A stretch of DNA of 64,000 nt from Loktanella sp. Alg231-35 (GTDB taxonomy: Bacteria > Pseudomonadota > Alphaproteobacteria > Rhodobacterales > Rhodobacteraceae), in the NCBI RefSeq assembly GCF_900143545.1, contig NZ_FREV01000006.1, positions 186,001 to 250,000 on the forward strand, given 5' to 3'. The notes under the pieces are model-generated. The model was not told where the DNA came from, did not search any database, and was given only the letters and a program-made list of their open reading frames with translations. Each line of letters begins with the position of its first letter. Position 1 is the stretch's first letter. This document shows, piece after piece, positions 63,683 to 64,000 of this stretch. The translations under genes and the position numbers were made by a program.

Positions 63683-63712
63683 AAGTCGACGGGGCGCAAG
63701 CTTCGTCGACTT
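63683..63712 (+). other. intercistronic stem-loop after the binding-protein gene
   Basis: AAGTCGACG, a 12-base loop, CGTCGACTT: a perfect 9-pair stem that ends in TTTAG. It lies 7 bases after the binding-protein stop and 60 bases before the permease start. Such hairpins often stabilise the binding-protein mRNA relative to the downstream membrane genes or attenuate transcription. Confidence 0.7.
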
Positions 63713-63771
63713 TAGCCGATACTGCCTCATGGGCAGCTTCCATTGATTCCCTGCGAAATCGGAGTGCTGAG

Positions 63772-64000
63772 ATGTCGCCAACCGCAATATTCCGCAAATA
63801 CGAATTGCAAAACTACGTCGTTTACCTCGGCTTTATCGCGATTTTTCTGTTTTTTGCGGTCACACTTCACGATGCGGGTTTTACGTCGACCCGCAATTTG
63901 ACCAACATTCTGCTACAAACCGCACCTGCCACGATCTTGGCTATCGGTTTGGTTTTTGCGCTTTCGGCGGGCGAGATTGACCTGTCTTTCGGGTCTGCCG
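63772..64000 (+). CDS. ABC transporter permease, N-terminal part
   Basis: 76 residues visible, running off the window. Cytoplasmic start (MSPTAIFRKYELQN) then a first membrane segment (YVVYLGFIAIFLFFAVTL) and the FTSTRNLTNILLQTAPATILAIGLVFALSAGEIDLSFG segment, the classic start of the ribose/galactose-type (RbsC-like) permease with the EIDLS motif. Partner of the binding protein. The ATP-binding subunit must lie further downstream. Confidence 0.86.
   Translation, partial: MSPTAIFRKYELQNYVVYLGFIAIFLFFAVTLHDAGFTSTRNLTNILLQTAPATILAIGLVFALSAGEIDLSFGSA

Noticed and set aside
1-64000. CRISPR arrays, rRNA operons, complete insertion sequences
   Set aside because: No regularly spaced repeats, rRNA signatures or transposase genes were seen on either strand.

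Overview
The window is a contiguous piece of a marine-type alphaproteobacterial chromosome, most likely a roseobacter (Rhodobacteraceae). The evidence is gene content and order typical of that group: a DUF484-xerC pair, phosphatidylcholine synthase, ccoNOQP followed by ccoGHIS beside hemN and fnrL, imuA-imuB-dnaE2 with an alphaproteobacterial SOS box, and priA next to a fructose-6-phosphate-aldolase-type transaldolase. GC is moderately high, apart from a few AT-richer patches. I cannot assign a genus. There is no rRNA operon, CRISPR array, intact prophage or complete insertion sequence.

Layout. 1-5.9 kb: two tandem M48 protease lipoproteins, a class II histone-deacetylase-like enzyme, nitroreductase, CysZ-like and DUF1467 membrane proteins, methylmalonyl-CoA epimerase and an orphan response regulator. 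5.9-11.3 kb: aspS and carB. 11.3-14.2 kb: a small accessory pocket with an AT-rich two-gene cassette, a BrnA-like antitoxin remnant, a 24-residue lipoprotein, and arsH with an unknown partner. 14.2-30.4 kb: housekeeping genes (tdk, priA, fsa, DUF484, xerC, pcs, ogt, thioesterase, ileS, extensin-like protein, tyrC, hisC, a methyltransferase/monooxygenase/AraC group, rpsD). 30.4-38.9 kb: a YdcZ transporter pair, then a five-gene catabolic operon (hydantoinase A and B, FAD oxidoreductase, HpcH aldolase, uronate-dehydrogenase-like enzyme) preceded by a LysR regulator.

38.9-48.9 kb is the microaerobic respiration module: hemN, fnrL, ccoNOQP (cbb3 oxidase) and ccoGHIS (its copper supply and assembly). 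Three FNR boxes, TTGA-N6-TCAA, tie it together: one between hemN and fnrL, one before ccoN and one before ccoG. FnrL would therefore control oxygen-independent heme synthesis, the high-affinity oxidase and its maturation as one regulon. 48.9-54.4 kb is the SOS mutagenesis cassette imuA-imuB-dnaE2 with a GTTC-N7-GTTC LexA box. A tRNA-Ser(GCT) follows.

54.9-59.7 kb holds the most unusual grouping: a LysR regulator divergent from a tight five-gene operon. The operon encodes two exported NTF2/SnoaL-fold proteins, an exported luciferase-domain protein, a four-helix membrane protein and a fusion of two CDGSH iron-sulfur domains to a glutamate-synthase-type FMN domain. This is my best candidate for an undescribed system, perhaps a redox or xenobiotic response. 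60.1-64.0 kb is the start of a ROK-regulator / M20 peptidase / sugar-type ABC transporter locus that runs off the window.
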